Below, piece by piece: positions 1 to 7,827 of a DNA stretch of 64,000 bases. The notes under the pieces are model-generated. The model was not told the origin of the DNA, did no database searches, and saw only the letters and a list, made by a program, of their open reading frames with translations. The DNA lies in contig DLHI01000007.1 in NCBI GenBank assembly GCA_002483135.1, positions 248,001 to 312,000 of the forward strand, given 5' to 3'. Made by a program: the position numbers and the translations under genes. The stretch is from Hyphomonadaceae bacterium UBA7672. Lineage in GTDB: Bacteria; Pseudomonadota; Alphaproteobacteria; Caulobacterales; Hyphomonadaceae. Each line of letters opens with the position of its first letter. Position 1 is the stretch's first letter.

Positions 1-4
1 GCCG

Positions 5-583
5 CTAGTTGGCGTGCTCGCGCGGCAGCTTGCGCGTATCCCTGATCACCAGCTTCCTTGCGCCGGCATCGCGCAGGATCGCGATGAGGCTCCAGAAGGC
101 GTCGGTGGACGCCGTCCCGAAATCGATGACGAGTGCTCCGGGGTAGATTCCGAGGGAATGGATCACGTCCGGCGGCTGGGTCGCGCCCTTGGCTATGCGG
201 CGTTCGTCCGGATCGTACCACTGCTCGAACCAGTCCTTCAGGCGGGGCGCCATGTCGCCAGGTATGTCATGCACGATCTCGACATCGTCCCAGCTCAGCG
301 TCTCCATCCGCACCTCGGTTGCGCCGGCGGTTCCCTCGATAGGATCGAACTCCAGCTGCCGGTCGGGGACGAGTTCGACAACCACCGAGGCGTCCATCTT
401 CCCCTTGATGGTGGTCAGGAAATCGATCCGGTAGTGCGCGCCGTAGAGGTTGGGGTTCGTGGGACGTTCGGTGGGAACCTCGGCGCCGCCGCCGGGGTAT
501 TTCGCGAACTGGCTGCGCAGGAAGCCGACCAATTGGTCGACATAGAGCTGGCGCGCCAGCGAGATCAGTTCATTGCCATCCAT
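5..583 (-). CDS. Hypothetical protein, 192 aa
   Basis: I do not recognise the family. The product is a soluble acidic protein of 192 residues with no signal peptide or membrane segment. It starts MDGNELISLARQ and has an Asp/Glu/Trp-rich middle (WFEQWYDPDERR near residue 118) and a C-terminal stretch ending KLVIRDTRKLPREHAN. The stop codon lies at the very left edge of the window, so the downstream neighbour is not visible. Upstream it is separated from the next gene on the same strand by a perfect hairpin. Codon use looks like the neighbours. The reading frame is convincing from its length and composition, but the function is unknown. Confidence 0.7.
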   Translation of the reverse strand: MDGNELISLARQLYVDQLVGFLRSQFAKYPGGGAEVPTERPTNPNLYGAHYRIDFLTTIKGKMDASVVVELVPDRQLEFDPIEGTAGATEVRMETLSWDDVEIVHDIPGDMAPRLKDWFEQWYDPDERRIAKGATQPPDVIHSLGIYPGALVIDFGTASTDAFWSLIAILRDAGARKLVIRDTRKLPREHAN

Positions 584-645
584 GCCCGTCCCTTACGGCA
601 GGGATAAGCCCGCGCCAATGGCCAGAGCGCAATGGCCGAACGAGA

Positions 646-675
646 AAGGCCCGGCGTTTCCGCCGGGCCTTGTTT
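646..675 (-). terminator. Hairpin terminator after the hemolysin-III-like gene
   Basis: A perfect 11-bp stem (646-656 with 661-671) closes on a 4-nt loop. It lies just past the stop of the minus-strand gene ending at 696. The U-tract is weak on both strands (TTTCTCG on minus, TTGTTTA on plus), so it may also act as an mRNA 3' end stabiliser. Confidence 0.6.
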
Positions 676-695
676 AGGTAAGCCCTGTCCGGCCC

Positions 696-1391
696 TCAGA
701 CCATCGGCATGGCTGCGATATCGAGGTAGATCGCCGCAAAATGACAGGAGGCGGCGGCGACGACAAAGCCGTGCCAGATCGCCGAATTGAAGGGCAGCTT
801 CTTGTTGACGTGGAATATGACGCCAACCGTATAGAGCAGGCCGCCAGCCGCCAGGAGCGCGAGGCCGACAGGCGACATCGAGTGGATCAGCCGGTCGATG
901 ATGGTCAGCACCGCCCAGCCGAGGCCGAGATACAGCGCGATGAACACCCGCGGCGAGTTGCGGCGGACGAGCAGGTTCATGGCGATGCCGGCAAGCGCGA
1001 CCAGCCAGACGAGGCCGAGGACGGTCCAGGCCAGTGGGCCATCCAGCTTGGCCAGCATGAAAGGCGTGTAGGAGCCGGCGATCATCAGGAAGATACCCGA
1101 CAAGTCCAGACGTTCGAGAATGCGGCTGATCTTCTGGTTGGTGTTCGAGTTGTAGAGAGCCGAAGCGCCGAGCATGGCGAGGAGGCCAGCCGAATAGATG
1201 ACGAGAGCGGCGGTGAGCTTCACGCTGCCCGAAGAAGCGGCTGTGGAGATGAGGAAGATACAGCCGGCGATGGCGAGGACGATGCCAACGGCGTGGACAA
1301 TCACGTCGGCCAGCCATTCGATGCGACGTGTCTGCGGGTACCAATAGGCGGCGACCGCCTCGGCTTGGGAGGGAGTGAGGTGTGTGCTCAT
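696..1391 (-). CDS. Hemolysin III / YqfA-family membrane protein
   Basis: This 231-residue integral membrane protein belongs to the hemolysin III (AdipoR/PAQR-like, TrhA/YqfA) family. About seven hydrophobic segments are visible. Family-like features include the N-terminal Glu-His region (RRIEWLADVIVHAVG), ALYNSNTNQKISRILERLDLSGIFLMIAGSYTP in the middle, and FHVNKKLPFNSAIWHGFV near the end. Ser/Asp/His residues in these positions form the presumed metal site of the family. I chose the start MSTHLTPSQ, which has an AAGAAGG site upstream; the reading frame extends about 100 codons further but that part has no family features. The physiological role in bacteria is poorly defined (membrane fluidity or energy homeostasis has been proposed). 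Confidence 0.85.
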   Translation of the reverse strand: MSTHLTPSQAEAVAAYWYPQTRRIEWLADVIVHAVGIVLAIAGCIFLISTAASSGSVKLTAALVIYSAGLLAMLGASALYNSNTNQKISRILERLDLSGIFLMIAGSYTPFMLAKLDGPLAWTVLGLVWLVALAGIAMNLLVRRNSPRVFIALYLGLGWAVLTIIDRLIHSMSPVGLALLAAGGLLYTVGVIFHVNKKLPFNSAIWHGFVVAAASCHFAAIYLDIAAMPMV

Positions 1392-1851
1392 TTCAAACTG
1401 CCCTTCTTTGCTGGGGCCTTGGGTTGAATGTGCGGACCGGGTCAGTGGTTCCGATGCGAGCATTGCGCCACACAAGACTGGCGCGAGTTGGACCCGATTG
1501 CGGCGAACCGCATGCGGATCATCTTCATGTAGGTACGCTTTCGCCATCAGGATGAACCCGCATTCAGTTTCGACGCGGATCGACGGCCAGATGTGTCTTC
1601 TGCGCAGCGGTTCCTGAACTTCGCGACAGGATCGGGCTGCCCGTCCGGCCGCGTTCAAGGGCGCACTCCGAACTCGAATCAAACCATAGCGCACGGAGAT
1701 TGAGGGCGGCTCCTCGCGATCGATGAAATTTGCCGGATCGGCACATCATCGTGCGCCGGGCGATCATGCAGCCGCAGCAATCCGCGCGCGGCGCGAAAGC
1801 TGTTCCATCGTGGCTTGCCGCGATCCAGCGCGCGCTATCTCAACACGCCAG
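1392..1851. other. Divergent intergenic region, no gene seen
   Basis: These 460 bases lie between the divergent hemolysin-III-like and MgtC-like genes. Open frames here are extensions of the flanking genes or composition shadows. It must carry the promoters for both genes, but I see no convincing -35/-10 pair, repeat or RNA structure. Confidence 0.5.
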
Positions 1852-2424
1852 ATGGACGAGACATCAACCTTTGTCGCCTCGTTTCGCAGCTGGACGCCCG
1901 AATGGGTGATCGCGCTGCGGCTTGCGCTGGCTTGCGTTCTGGGCGGGTTGATCGGGCTGGAGCGGGAGCTTGGCCGCCACGACGCCGGGCTGCGCACGCA
2001 CATGCTGGTCGCGATCGGCAGCTGTGTCTTCACGCTGGTCGCATGGGAAATCTACCAGCACATCCGGGCGATAGAGCAGCCGGCGACGGGCGACCCGATC
2101 CGCATCATCGAGGCGGTGACGGCGGGTGCAGGCTTCCTCGCGGCCGGGATCATCTTCCAGTCGGGAGCGAAGGTGCATGGTCTGACAACCGGGGCCGGCG
2201 TGTGGACAGCGGCTGCCATTGGCGTCGCCTGCGGAGCGGGCGCCTACGCTATCGCGGGGATCACCACGCTGATCGTGCTGGCCGTCCTGTTCGGGCTGGG
2301 GGTCATCAAGGCTCGGATGGGGCTCGAAAGCAGGCCGCCTCCGGACGACCGCGTCGCGAACCCGACCTTGCCGGGCGAAGGCGGCAAGCCGCCCCCGCCG
2401 CGGGACTCAGCCCCGGACCGCTAG
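1852..2424 (+). CDS. MgtC/SapB-family membrane protein
   Basis: This 190-residue membrane protein shows the MgtC/SapB N-terminal domain. RLALACVLGGLIGLERE followed by the RHDAGLRTHMLVAIGS stretch is the family signature, then ITAGAGFLAAGIIF-like and GLTTGAGVWTAAAIG segments. Four to five membrane segments are visible, followed by a Pro/Arg-rich cytoplasmic tail of about 30 residues. MgtC proteins are linked to growth in low magnesium and to modulation of the F-type ATP synthase in pathogens; the role in a free-living bacterium is unclear. I chose ATG 1852 because the family N-terminus begins soon after; the open frame extends 43 codons upstream without family features. No strong Shine-Dalgarno site decides the start. 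Confidence 0.85.
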   Translation: MDETSTFVASFRSWTPEWVIALRLALACVLGGLIGLERELGRHDAGLRTHMLVAIGSCVFTLVAWEIYQHIRAIEQPATGDPIRIIEAVTAGAGFLAAGIIFQSGAKVHGLTTGAGVWTAAAIGVACGAGAYAIAGITTLIVLAVLFGLGVIKARMGLESRPPPDDRVANPTLPGEGGKPPPPRDSAPDR

Positions 2425-2479
2425 GCCCGTCATTGCCGGCCAGCTTGCAGCGTATCGCGCCACCCCCTACTCCGACGCC

Positions 2480-3151
2480 ATGAGCGATCTTTCACACTGG
2501 ACCAAACGTCCGACACCTGGCGCGCAGACGCTGGCTGGCAAGCACGTGCGGCTGGAGCCGCTTGACTGGGCAAGCCACGGCTCCGGTCTGTTTGCAGCCG
2601 TCGGCGGCGAAGCGAACGCTGATATCTGGACGTGGATGCCGGTGGGACCGTTCGCAAGCGGGGATGCGATGGGTGAATTCCTGGCTGCAGCGCAGTCCCG
2701 CGAGGGCTGGCGCACCATGGTGTTCCGGCAGGCGGCCTCGGGAAAGGTCCTGGGCATGGCCAGCTACATGCGTATCCGCGAGGCGCACGGCAGCGCCGAG
2801 ATCGGCTGTGTGGCCTTCGGGCCGGCCCTGAAGCGCACGACCGAGGCAACCGAGGCGCTGGCCCTGATGGCGGCGCACGTCTTCGACCTCGGGTATCGCC
2901 GCTATGAGTGGAAGTGCAATAACCAGAACCTGGCCTCGAAACGCGCGGCGGAACGCTTCGGCTATGTGTTCGAAGGGGTGTTCAGGAACGATATGGTGAC
3001 CAAGGGGAAGTCCCGGGACACGGCATGGTATTCGATTACCGACACGGAATGGCCGGCGGTGCGTGCGGCGCTCGGCCTCTGGCTTGCCGATGACAATTTT
3101 GCGAAGGATGGTTCCCAGAAGCGCAGCCTTGAGTCGTTCCGCGCGCAATAG
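2480..3151 (+). CDS. RimJ/RimL-type GNAT acetyltransferase
   Basis: This 223-residue protein matches the GNAT acetyltransferases of the RimJ/RimL branch. Visible features are LAGKHVRLEPLDWASH (start of the fold), VLGMASYMRIREAHGSAEIGCVAFGP (strands around the acetyl-CoA core, with the E-I-G motif), the helix TTEATEALALMAAHVFDLGYRRYEWKCNNQN, and SKRAAERFGYVFEGVFRNDMV, typical of the C-terminal half. It acetylates a primary amine with acetyl-CoA; the substrate cannot be told from the sequence. The next gene starts 12 bases after its stop, suggesting co-transcription with the VOC protein. Confidence 0.85.
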   Translation: MSDLSHWTKRPTPGAQTLAGKHVRLEPLDWASHGSGLFAAVGGEANADIWTWMPVGPFASGDAMGEFLAAAQSREGWRTMVFRQAASGKVLGMASYMRIREAHGSAEIGCVAFGPALKRTTEATEALALMAAHVFDLGYRRYEWKCNNQNLASKRAAERFGYVFEGVFRNDMVTKGKSRDTAWYSITDTEWPAVRAALGLWLADDNFAKDGSQKRSLESFRAQ

Positions 3152-3163
3152 CGGCAGACCCTG

Positions 3164-4009
3164 ATGATCACCGGCCTCGACCACGTCCTGATTGTCTGCA
3201 CGTCGGTGGACGAGGCCGAGAACACCTATTCAGCCCTGCTGGGCCGCGAGCCGGACTGGCGCTCGAGCGACCCGGGCGGCTCATCCACCGTGATCTTCCA
3301 GATGGAAAACATGGCTCTGGAGATCATGGCGCCACAGGGCGGCGGCCCGCTTGCCCGGCGGCTGCACACCATGCTGGAGCAGGAAGGCATCGGCCTGAAG
3401 TCGCTGATCTTCTCATCCGACAACCTTGCCGACGACCGCGCGACATTCGACCGGCGGGCCCTGAAGCCCGACGAGATTTCGGCCGGCGAAAGCGTGAATC
3501 CCTATGCCGGCTCGGCGCGCTACTGGTCGCGCTTCCGGCTGGACGAGCAGGCAACGCACGGCGTCCGCATCTTCGCGCTGACCCGCAAGGCGCCGGACCC
3601 GATGACCTACAAGCCGGCAAAGCCCGACGTGATCAACGGGCTCGACCACGTCGTGATCAACACCGCGAACCCCGACCGGGCGGCGGCGCTCTATGGCGCG
3701 CGGCTGGGCCTGCGCATGGCGCTCGACCGGTCCAATCCCGACTGGGACATGCGGCTGATGTTCTTCCGCGTCGGTGGGCTGACGGTGGAGCTGGCGCATA
3801 AGCTGTCGGCCGGCACGGGCAACCAGCCGGACAAGCTGTGGGGCCTGTCGTGGAAGACGCCCGATATCGAGGCGACGCACGCGCGCCTGATGGCGGCCAA
3901 TTTCGCCGTGACCTCGATCCGGCCGGGGCGCCGGGCGGGAACCAAGGTATTCTCGGTGCGCGATAAGACCATGGGCGTGCCGACGCTGGTGATTTCGGCG
4001 GACGCCTGA
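3164..4009 (+). CDS. Two-domain VOC (glyoxalase-like) protein
   Basis: The 281-residue product has two vicinal-oxygen-chelate halves. The first begins ITGLDHVLIVCTSVDEAENTYSALLGRE and the second INGLDHVVINTANPDRAAALYGARLGLRM near residue 153; both show the VOC His near the first strand. The second half ends with an AGTKVFSVRDKTMGVPTLVIS segment. The family includes metal-dependent dioxygenases, lyases and isomerases; the fused tandem resembles Glyoxalase_3-like proteins. The substrate is unknown. It follows the GNAT gene closely and precedes leuD by 54 bases, but there is no functional reason to link it to leucine synthesis. Confidence 0.8.
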   Translation: MITGLDHVLIVCTSVDEAENTYSALLGREPDWRSSDPGGSSTVIFQMENMALEIMAPQGGGPLARRLHTMLEQEGIGLKSLIFSSDNLADDRATFDRRALKPDEISAGESVNPYAGSARYWSRFRLDEQATHGVRIFALTRKAPDPMTYKPAKPDVINGLDHVVINTANPDRAAALYGARLGLRMALDRSNPDWDMRLMFFRVGGLTVELAHKLSAGTGNQPDKLWGLSWKTPDIEATHARLMAANFAVTSIRPGRRAGTKVFSVRDKTMGVPTLVISADA

Positions 4010-4063
4010 GAGCCTCCGCGCGGGCCACTCCCCAATCCCTTCCGCGTGCTCTATATCGACCCC

Positions 4064-4669
4064 ATGAAGCCCTTTACCCACCTCACCGGAACCGCCGCGC
4101 CGTTGCCGATCGCGAATATCGACACGGACCAGATCATTCCCAAGCAATTCCTGAAGACCGTCTCGCGCGAGGGACTGGCCAAGGGGCTGTTCTATGATTT
4201 CAAGACCAACCCGGATGGCACGCCCAATCCGGACTTCGTCCTGAACAAGCCGGCCTACGCGAGGGCGTCGATCCTGCTGGCGAAGGAGAATTTCGGCTGC
4301 GGATCATCCCGCGAGCATGCGCCGTGGGCGCTGCTGGACCAGGGCCTGAGCGTCGTGGTCGCGCCGAGCTTTGCCGACATTTTCTACAACAACTGCTTCA
4401 AGAACGGTCTCTTGCCCATCGTGCTGCCGCGCGAAGTGGTGGACCAGCTGATGACCCAGGCGGGTGGGCCGAACCACGTGTTCAACATCGACCTCGCCGC
4501 GCAGACCGTGACCGCGCCGGACGGCAAGGTGCACAGCTTCGACATCGACCAGGGCCGCAAGGCGAGCCTGCTCGCCGGCCTCGACGATATCGGCGAGACG
4601 CTGCAGCATTCAGCTGAGATCACCTCGTTCGAGGAGAAGCGAAAGCTTTCCCAGCCATGGCTGTCGTGA
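4064..4669 (+). CDS. leuD: 3-isopropylmalate dehydratase small subunit
   Basis: LeuD is the swivel-domain subunit that pairs with the iron-sulfur subunit LeuC to isomerise 2-isopropylmalate to 3-isopropylmalate in leucine synthesis. The 201-residue length is typical. NIDTDQIIPKQFL near the N-terminus and NFGCGSSREHAPWAL near residue 70 are diagnostic. ATG 4064 gives the standard MKPFTHLTG start; a GTG at 4046 would add six residues. LeuC is not in the window. LeuB lies 3.2 kb downstream, separated by unrelated genes. The 3' end overlaps the next gene by 13 bases. Confidence 0.96.
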   Translation: MKPFTHLTGTAAPLPIANIDTDQIIPKQFLKTVSREGLAKGLFYDFKTNPDGTPNPDFVLNKPAYARASILLAKENFGCGSSREHAPWALLDQGLSVVVAPSFADIFYNNCFKNGLLPIVLPREVVDQLMTQAGGPNHVFNIDLAAQTVTAPDGKVHSFDIDQGRKASLLAGLDDIGETLQHSAEITSFEEKRKLSQPWLS

Positions 4670-5295
4670 CCCGCTTCTGGCCTGCGCTCGTGCTGGCGCC
4701 CGTCGTGTTGCTGGCCGCCTGCGGACCGGCGACCGAAGGGCCATTGGCGGATATCGAGGCCAAGACCGCAGCCGCTGCAGCGATCGATCCCAAGGCCACG
4801 GCGGAGGCCGCCAAGGACAAGGCTGATACCGAAGCGCTGGCGGCGGCGAAGCCGGCCTTCGCTGCGGCGCTGGCCACGGGCGATCCGATGGCGGTCGACG
4901 ATCTCGCCGACGCCGGAAACGCGTGGGCGCTGTTTCATCGCGGCAAGACCCGGCTGGAGAGCCACGACTTCATGCTGCAGCAGGGCGGCTTCGAGGATAT
5001 GGAAGCGGCGGCCGAAGCGGGCCTTCCTGAGGCGCTGATGTGGGTGGGCCGGCGCAAGGCCTATGGCGTCGATGGGTACAAGCTGCAGCCCAACTCCGGC
5101 CTGATGATGATGGAGCGGGCGGCGCGGCGCGGGAATGTCGAGGCGATGTTCGCGGTCGGGGAGATGTACGAGCAGGACGCCTACATGAACGACACCAAGA
5201 AGGCGCGTGACTGGTACACACGCGCCGCCGAAGCGGGCTCGGCCGAGGCCAAAGCCGCGCTGGCGCGGATAGTCACGGCGGCTGAAGGCGAATAG
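4657..5295 (+). CDS. Sel1-repeat lipoprotein
   Basis: This 212-residue protein begins with a short signal and the lipobox VLLAAC (Cys about residue 22), so it is expected to be a lipid-anchored periplasmic or outer-membrane protein. An Ala/Lys/Asp-rich linker follows, then Sel1/TPR-like repeats: AEAGLPEALMWVGRRKAYG, AARRGNVEAMFAVGEMYE and KKARDWYTRAAEAGSAEAKAALARI. Such solute-free repeat proteins usually serve as protein-protein adaptors. The start codon lies inside leuD (13-base overlap), so translation is probably coupled even though no metabolic link is evident. Confidence 0.85.
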   Translation: MAVVTRFWPALVLAPVVLLAACGPATEGPLADIEAKTAAAAAIDPKATAEAAKDKADTEALAAAKPAFAAALATGDPMAVDDLADAGNAWALFHRGKTRLESHDFMLQQGGFEDMEAAAEAGLPEALMWVGRRKAYGVDGYKLQPNSGLMMMERAARRGNVEAMFAVGEMYEQDAYMNDTKKARDWYTRAAEAGSAEAKAALARIVTAAEGE

Positions 5296-5296
5296 C

Positions 5297-5656
5297 TCAG
5301 TCGTCGTCCTGCACATGCAGGGCATGCAGCACGCGGTGGAAGACCGGCGCGAGCACAATGCCCGAGACCAGCACCAGCACGAGCCCGCATCCCATAGCGT
5401 AGACGCCAGCGAACAACTTGCCGGCTTCAGTGTGGAGTTCCGGCGCGACCGGCCCCATCCCGCCCAACAGCATGGCCGAGTTCAGGAAGGCGTCGATGGG
5501 GGCCATGCTCTCGGTTGAGATATAGCCCCACATGCCAACGGCCAGCGCGAGCGCCACGAGGACGAAGGCGGCGACAATGTTTGCCGCTAGCCGCCAGGCA
5601 AAGCGCATCGGCGAGGCCAGCGGCTCGCCCTTGTAGTCGAAGTTGAACAGCGCCAT
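5297..5656 (-). CDS. Two-TM protein resembling a K+ channel pore with altered filter
   Basis: This 119-residue protein has two strong membrane segments (residues about 24-47 and 85-108). They flank a short loop, AFLNSAMLLGGMGPVAPEL followed by HTEAGKLFAGVYAM. The order TM1, pore helix, filter, acidic turn, KLFA at the start of TM2 resembles the Ion_trans_2 two-TM channel pore. However, the expected TVGYGD filter reads GGMGPV, so K+ selectivity cannot be assumed. The gene is convergent with the Sel1 lipoprotein, their stops one base apart. Family assignment is an inference; it could be an unrelated two-TM protein. Confidence 0.65.
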   Translation of the reverse strand: MALFNFDYKGEPLASPMRFAWRLAANIVAAFVLVALALAVGMWGYISTESMAPIDAFLNSAMLLGGMGPVAPELHTEAGKLFAGVYAMGCGLVLVLVSGIVLAPVFHRVLHALHVQDDD

Positions 5657-5735
5657 GGCAGCCCTCCCGGATCCGGCAGGCAGAGTCTATCTGCCTGCCG
5701 GGCGGGGAGGAACGCCCATTTTTTGGTGGAGTTTC

Positions 5736-6746
5736 TTATCGGGCGGCGGTGATGGCGGGGGTTTGTCCCCTGCTCTCTCTTGTCGGCTTGGATTCGGCGG
5801 CGGGATAGCTGCGTATGGTGGCGGCAATTCCGGTCTCAAATGGCGTGGCGTCCGACCAGAAGCGGCGTGCAAACTTGGTGGCGTCGACGTGGTAAGGCCG
5901 GTTCCAGGTGAAGCGCATTTCCGACAACTCACGCATCGCCGGCGAGAAGACGCCAAGCAGCTGGAGCATGAAGGATGGCAACGCCATCACTTTCAGTTTC
6001 ACGCCGGCAGCATCGGCGCCAATCTGCAGCATCTGGCGCGGGCTGAGCGCGGGCGCACAGGGCACATGCCAGACCTGGTTGAAGGCGTCGTCGGGCGCTT
6101 CGAGCAGGCTGAGAGCGGCGCGACCGATATCGGGGACGTAGGCGAAGGCGTGCGGCAGATCCGGCGACATCAGGAGCTGTGCTGATTTTCCGAGCGCCAC
6201 CTGCACAAGACCGGTATCGCCCATGTGCGAGTTGCGCACGCCGGGGCCATAGAAATCCGGCGCCCGCAGCGCTGCCCAGCGCACGCGGCCGGCGCGTGCC
6301 GCAGCTTGCCACATGCGTGTGACTTCGGCGCGTACGGCGGGCTTCACGCCGTATGTCGTCAGCGGCATGTCCTCGTGCAACGGCTCGTCCTGTGGGTCAT
6401 ACATGTAGAGGTTGTCGACCTGGACGATGCGGATGTTGGCGGCTTCTGCGGCGGCGAGCAGGTTACGCATCGCCTTCGGCCAGGCGTCGCGCCACACCTT
6501 GCCGCGATATTCGAAGCCGATGGTGACAACGGCTTGCGAGGCGCCCGCCATCGCGCGCTTCACGTCTTCCGCGTTGAGAACGTCGCACGTCATGAAGTCG
6601 ACGCCGGCGGGCAGGTTCGCGGGGCGCTTGCGCTGGACGACGCGCACTGGCGTTCCGCGCGCGAGCAGGCTGGCGACCGTCGCCTCGCCCGTGGGGCCGT
6701 ATCCGAAGACAGTGATCAGGCTGGAGGCGTCGTTGTGGCGGTTCAT
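5736..6746 (-). CDS. NAD(P)-dependent epimerase / atypical SDR
   Basis: A 336-residue Rossmann protein of the extended short-chain dehydrogenase class. LITVFGYGPTGEATVASLL near the N-terminus is the nucleotide-binding glycine motif, in the GxGxxG-like form of atypical SDRs. DVLNAEDVKRAM, NLYMYDPQDEPLHEDMP and a following substrate-domain RAPDFYGPGVRNSHMG match NAD-dependent epimerase/dehydratase-family proteins. The canonical YxxxK pair is not obvious (Y in the YGVKPAVRAE region is a candidate). I chose start MNRHNDASS over a 16-codon upstream extension. It is divergent from a LysR regulator across 77 bases, the usual arrangement of a LysR target. Confidence 0.82.
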   Translation of the reverse strand: MNRHNDASSLITVFGYGPTGEATVASLLARGTPVRVVQRKRPANLPAGVDFMTCDVLNAEDVKRAMAGASQAVVTIGFEYRGKVWRDAWPKAMRNLLAAAEAANIRIVQVDNLYMYDPQDEPLHEDMPLTTYGVKPAVRAEVTRMWQAAARAGRVRWAALRAPDFYGPGVRNSHMGDTGLVQVALGKSAQLLMSPDLPHAFAYVPDIGRAALSLLEAPDDAFNQVWHVPCAPALSPRQMLQIGADAAGVKLKVMALPSFMLQLLGVFSPAMRELSEMRFTWNRPYHVDATKFARRFWSDATPFETGIAATIRSYPAAESKPTRESRGQTPAITAAR

Positions 6747-6792
6747 GACTGTGTCCCTTGGCTGTTGACAACAAGGTAGCGCGGGGATGACC

Positions 6793-6816
6793 ATACCAGA
6801 AATGCATAGTTGGTAT
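6793..6816. promoter_or_regulatory. Candidate LysR operator
   Basis: The inverted repeat ATACCA-N12-TGGTAT sits in the 77-base divergent region between the epimerase and the LysR gene, 7 bases before the LysR start. Position and symmetry fit an autoregulatory LysR-type box, but the match is by inspection only. Confidence 0.45.
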
Positions 6817-6823
6817 CTTTGAT

Positions 6824-7756
6824 ATGCGCGATGTGCATCTACCTGGCCTCGACCTGAACCTGCTTCCGGCTCTGGAAGCGCTGCTGAAGCGACGAAACGT
6901 GACCGAGGCGGCGAGGGATGTGGGCCTGAGCCAGCCGGCGATGAGCCGCGTCCTCGCCAGGTTGCGCGAGGTGCTGGGCGATCCGCTGCTGGTGCGGATG
7001 GGGAGCGAGTATGCGCTCAGCCCGCGTGCCCAGGCGCTGTCGACGCAGCTGATCACGGCGCTCGATCATGTGAAAGCGGTGTTCCGCGAACCGGGCTTCG
7101 ATCCGGCCCGCACACAGCGCACGATCCGCATTGTCGGCCTCGACACACATACGCTGCTGCTGGCGCCCGCCCTGATGGCGCGGCTGGCGATGGAGGCGCC
7201 GGGCATCGACGTGCGCTTCGAGAGCTATCGGCCCGACATCGTTGAACGTGTGGAGACCGGACAGCTCGATCTCGTGTTCGCCACCTCCACAACACCGCTG
7301 CCGCCCGGCTCGCGGAGCGAGACCTATGCGCGTGACCGCCTGGCGCTTGTCTTGCGCAAGGGACATCCGATGGCAAAGCGCAAGTGGACGATCGAGGATT
7401 ACGCCCGCGTCGATCATGTCGGCATCTCGATCTTCGGCGATGCGGGATCGGAACTTGATGCTCAACTGGCGCGGGCGGGCGTCAAGCGACGCCTGGCGCT
7501 GGTGACGCCGCACTTCATCGGCGCACTGGCGGCAGTGTCTCGGACAGATATGGCGACCACGCTCAGCCGTGTTTTCGCCCGCGCCTTCGCGGACCATTAC
7601 GGACTGGTCTTGAAGGAACCACCGCTCTCCAGTCTCGATCTCGACCTGACATTGGTCTGGAGCCAGGTCCGTGACGCTGACCCTGTGCTGACCTGGCTCC
7701 GAAAGGTGATCGGCGAGGAGGCGCGGAAAACGATGGAGATCGACTCCCGGATATAG
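6824..7756 (+). CDS. LysR-family transcriptional regulator
   Basis: The 310-residue protein has the LysR winged-helix domain at residues 8-65 (LDLNLLPALEALLKRRNVTEAA, then LSQPAMSRVLARLREVLGDPLLVR) and a substrate-binding effector domain from about residue 95 (RTIRIVGLDTHTLLLAPALM). It resembles the NodD/PcpR-like subgroup with DPLLVRMG. The divergent neighbour, an NAD(P)-dependent epimerase, is the likely target; the effector is unknown. ATG 6824 gives the family N-terminus, but no clear Shine-Dalgarno site precedes it. Confidence 0.92.
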   Translation: MRDVHLPGLDLNLLPALEALLKRRNVTEAARDVGLSQPAMSRVLARLREVLGDPLLVRMGSEYALSPRAQALSTQLITALDHVKAVFREPGFDPARTQRTIRIVGLDTHTLLLAPALMARLAMEAPGIDVRFESYRPDIVERVETGQLDLVFATSTTPLPPGSRSETYARDRLALVLRKGHPMAKRKWTIEDYARVDHVGISIFGDAGSELDAQLARAGVKRRLALVTPHFIGALAAVSRTDMATTLSRVFARAFADHYGLVLKEPPLSSLDLDLTLVWSQVRDADPVLTWLRKVIGEEARKTMEIDSRI

Positions 7757-7827
7757 CTCCGGATCGGGTTTCCCGCGCGCGTGAAAGGGACTAAGACCCC
7801 CTCGCGAAGCCAGACGGATGCCTGCCC

